Assembly: GCF_902686445.1 (NCBI RefSeq)
Contig: NC_062213.1
Span: forward strand, 38,700,741-38,764,740
Source: Sciurus carolinensis
Taxonomy: Eukaryota > Chordata > Mammalia > Rodentia > Sciuridae
DNA length: 64,000 nt
Reading direction: 5' to 3'
Under the pieces are notes generated by a model. That model was given only the letters and a program-made list of their open reading frames with translations. It was not told the origin of the DNA and ran no database searches. Made by a program: the position numbers and the translations under genes. Shown in pieces: positions 61,703-64,000 of this stretch. Within the stretch, counting starts at the first letter, position 1. Every line of letters starts with the position of its first letter.

Positions 61703-61703
<1 letters not shown>

Positions 61704-61749
<46 letters not shown>

Positions 61750-61753
61750 AAGA
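61704..61753 (+). repeat. (GA)n microsatellite
   Basis: About 20 units of AG followed by AAAG units ('gagagagagagagagagaga'). Confidence 0.97.
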
Positions 61754-63972
61754 ACTGATGAAGGTTTCTGTTAATCTTGAACTCGTGACCTAAAGGTGAA
61801 AGGCCAAAGTATTTCATTCTTTAGCTCTCTGGTCCATCTATACTGGGTAAGAATGACTAGTCTCCGATATGAATCTGATATAAAGTATTGTGGAGAACTC
61901 ATATCACTTATCCTGCTTATTAAATTCATTTTTCTCTTTGGCAACAATTACACTGTGAGCATTATATACACAATAAAATTGAAATTTGGGAAACTAAACT
62001 TCCCTACAAAGAGGATAAACCACATTCAGAACATCTTAGGAACAATGAACTTAATAAACCTCCATCAGCCTATTTCAATGTCAAACACTGTATAATTTCA
62101 AAGTAGTGCACTTTCATATTTACTTTAGAATACACAGGGTTAGAAGCATACCACATTAAAACTTGGTGGCAAGTACCCTTGACATGGGAGGAAACAAGAA
62201 AATTACAGCAACAATTACAGAAGTATATCCTCTTGTGGCTCATGTTAACATTGCCAAATCCCTGTATAAATCAGAACCAACAATTCATAGAATGTACCTG
62301 TCAGCAATATGCTACGTGACATATGGCTCTACTTAATCAAATATACAATTCCTTAAAAAAATTCAGCATATTCCTTCAAGGCACTATGTTAGCCAGTCAG
62401 TCATTCACACTCTGATGTGGTTTAAAACATTTAAATATTTATGCACCATATTTTATTTATACGTATAGTGGTGTCTATGAGAATATTTTTACCCTGGGAG
62501 GAAACTGATATTTCTCAAGGCCATTTTGCAGTAGTTGCTACACATGAGTCCTCTTATAATGGCTCTGATAACCAAGACAAAAATATCCTGGGTTTAAATG
62601 CTGTATCAATGACTCTTTTATATTTTCTAGGTTTGTTTTTTATTAAATGCATTGTTCAAAATATGACAAAAAAACAGAAATTGGAGCCATGGAGGTTTTT
62701 TTCACACTGCTATTTGAACCAGCTGCAAAGATTTAGATCACACTAGCTCTTATTTTACGCATGTCCTTTGCAACAAGAAAACCATGGAATGCCCTTAAAA
62801 AAGATTTTTAAAATATAAAACAGATGTGTTATCTTCTTTTCCTTTGCTATTATAGTACCATGTTAGGTAATTAATTCCTTAGTCTTGTATAGGTCTTCAT
62901 GCATATAAAGAAAAACATTAAATTTTATTTCCAGAAAATTTAATTCCCATAAAAATTCTTGTTAGAGAACTAAAAATTCTTTTTTAGAATTATTTCATAA
63001 AAATTTATTTTCATGAAAATTCTTATTGCCCTAAAAATCTCCCTATTCTTTTCACTTATTTCCATTATAATTTTTAAGTTAGAGAACTCAAGTCCCTTCC
63101 CTCACCCTCTAGTGCCTCTGTTCCTATAAGAGGGGAGGTAGGAGGAAGGACCATTCCTCCTGGGGATCCAGCTCCACATAAGTGTTTGCAACATATACAA
63201 AAAGTGGGGAAATGCCTCATTTTACATGGCAACCAAACATGAGGGTGATACAATATAACACTAAATATCAGTATGGAAGCAGACACGATTTGTTGTTAAA
63301 TTGCTGACCATATTATCAATCAAACATTCTGTGAAATTACTTTCATGCTAGCTAGACAGGGACAGGTTTCCCATTTTAAATATGTCATATAGCAAAGACA
63401 CAGACTTCATCCCTTTTTGATGTGGATAATTTCTTATTAGGGATTTAGATTACTGGAAATTATTGGAGTAACCAAGAGTCTCTGATGGATCCCAAAACTC
63501 CATTGTCCAGTGCCTTTTAGTGAATCAAAAAATCAGAATGACAGTTGAGGATTAGGACTGTGCTGTGCTCACAGATGCCATCTCACTGCTCTTTTTATTT
63601 AAGAAACTGGATCACTATTATGAGGAAGGCTCATGCAGGTTCTTCAGTTCTGTGGTGGACCCTCAGTTTTGGTATATGGTTAAGTTGAAGCTTTAGCAAA
63701 ATAAGGACACAGTACTTGGAGAAATTTTCTGGGAATATGTTAATTTCCATGCAGATGTGGTACATGATCATGATCCCATATTCTTCAAAGTTTAAAAAAA
63801 ATAACATGCATCACTTTGTCCAAACACAGAAGGCTCCAAATATTATGGTGCCCATCAAATTCTTCACTCTCTCACATTTTTGTGTGTAACTTATAATTAG
63901 AAGTGATAACATATAGTACTTAATAAAAGATCATATGTAGCCAAACTGTAAACTGTTCTGGAATGTGCATAC

Positions 63973-64000
63973 CTGTTGCCAAGCTTGTACTGCAGTGTTT
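63973..64000 (-). CDS. VPS13B: VPS13B exon (3' part only, cut by window edge)
   Basis: The last 28 bases of the window, read on the minus strand, encode NTAVQAWQQ followed by a GT donor (GTATGC). The exon ends in phase 0, exactly what the next exon (58563-58724) needs. The acceptor and the start of the exon lie beyond the window. The identification rests on the donor, the phase and a plausible join to NKCPEVEEL; the piece is too short to be certain alone. In my numbering these are local residues 1-9. Confidence 0.75.

Larger units (their letters stand above)
58725..63972 (-). other. VPS13B intron, 5.2 kb
   Basis: Contains an L2 3' end and a (GA)n run. 58725-60140 and 61755-63972 are AT-rich with nothing recognisable. 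Open frames at 61796-62095 and 62441-62746 have no known domain and look like chance. Confidence 0.8.
3752..64000 (-). other. VPS13B: VPS13B gene, internal segment (14 exons visible, both gene ends outside window)
   Basis: Fourteen minus-strand exons chain in one frame without a stop, and every complete junction is GT-AG. The conceptual protein (769 full codons) matches what I know of VPS13B/COH1, a very large bridge-like lipid-transfer protein of the VPS13 family that acts at the Golgi and endosomal system; its loss causes Cohen syndrome in humans. Diagnostic stretches are WGNWRWSEPF, LLIELLPWALLIN, WALLINQSKWDLWLFEG and FLTGFGYVYVDVVHQCGT. The segment lies in the C-terminal half and covers much of the SHR-BD/VAB region, whose beta-repeats bind adaptors in other VPS13 proteins. 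Exon lengths from 5' to 3' of the gene are 28 (partial), 162, 156, 264, 84, 176, 171, 202, 189, 147, 284, 128, 200 and 119. Exon numbering against the human transcript was not checked. Confidence 0.95.

Noticed and set aside
61796..62095. 99-codon open frame as a small gene
   Set aside because: No domain, no promoter or splice evidence, AT-rich intron sequence.
1..64000. CRISPR array, prophage, operon or bacterial defence system
   Set aside because: No direct-repeat/spacer pattern and no dense coding; the window is intronic mammalian DNA.

Overview
This is nuclear genomic DNA of a mammal, almost certainly a squirrel-family rodent (ground squirrel or marmot type). It is AT-rich and intron-dominated, with GT-AG splice sites. 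It carries many copies of the two SINE types typical of sciurids: a short tRNA-derived ID-like element and a longer B1/7SL-derived element joined to an ID-like part. Ancient mammalian repeats (L2, MIR, L3/CR1, MaLR LTRs, hAT/Charlie) lie beneath them. There is no prokaryotic gene structure, CRISPR array or operon.

The window holds one recognisable gene, VPS13B (COH1), transcribed on the minus strand. I can place 14 coding exons, from a partial exon at the right edge (63973-64000) to the exon at 3752-3870. The splice phases fit at every junction and give 769 uninterrupted full codons. They encode an internal part of the protein, very roughly residues 2600-3400 of about 4000, covering much of the SHR-BD / VPS13 adaptor-binding (VAB) region and what follows it. 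The first and last exons of the gene lie outside the window.

Layout from left to right: 1-3751 is intron with an old L2, a MaLR-like LTR and a younger L1. Exon at 3752. A 12.7-kb intron holds L2, hAT, MLT1-type LTRs, an L3/CR1 LINE, MIR and an old L1. Eleven exons are packed into 16524-28294, with SINEs and a Charlie element in their introns. An 8-kb intron contains an L1 with a nested ID SINE. Exon at 36251. A 22-kb intron contains a 5'-inverted L1, more L2, MLT1 and SINEs, and a hAT fossil. Exon at 58563. A 5.2-kb intron contains an L2 and a (GA)n run. A partial exon closes the window.

I found no undescribed biological system. The best second-look items are transposon-history records: a twin-primed L1 whose two arms meet in a 14-bp shared sequence, an L1 3' end with telomere-like and G-quadruplex-prone tracts, nested SINE-in-L1 and SINE-in-Charlie insertions, a perfect 24-bp palindrome, and an ID SINE 77 bp past a VPS13B splice donor. 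Repeat family names rest on my memory of consensus sequences and should be confirmed by repeat masking.
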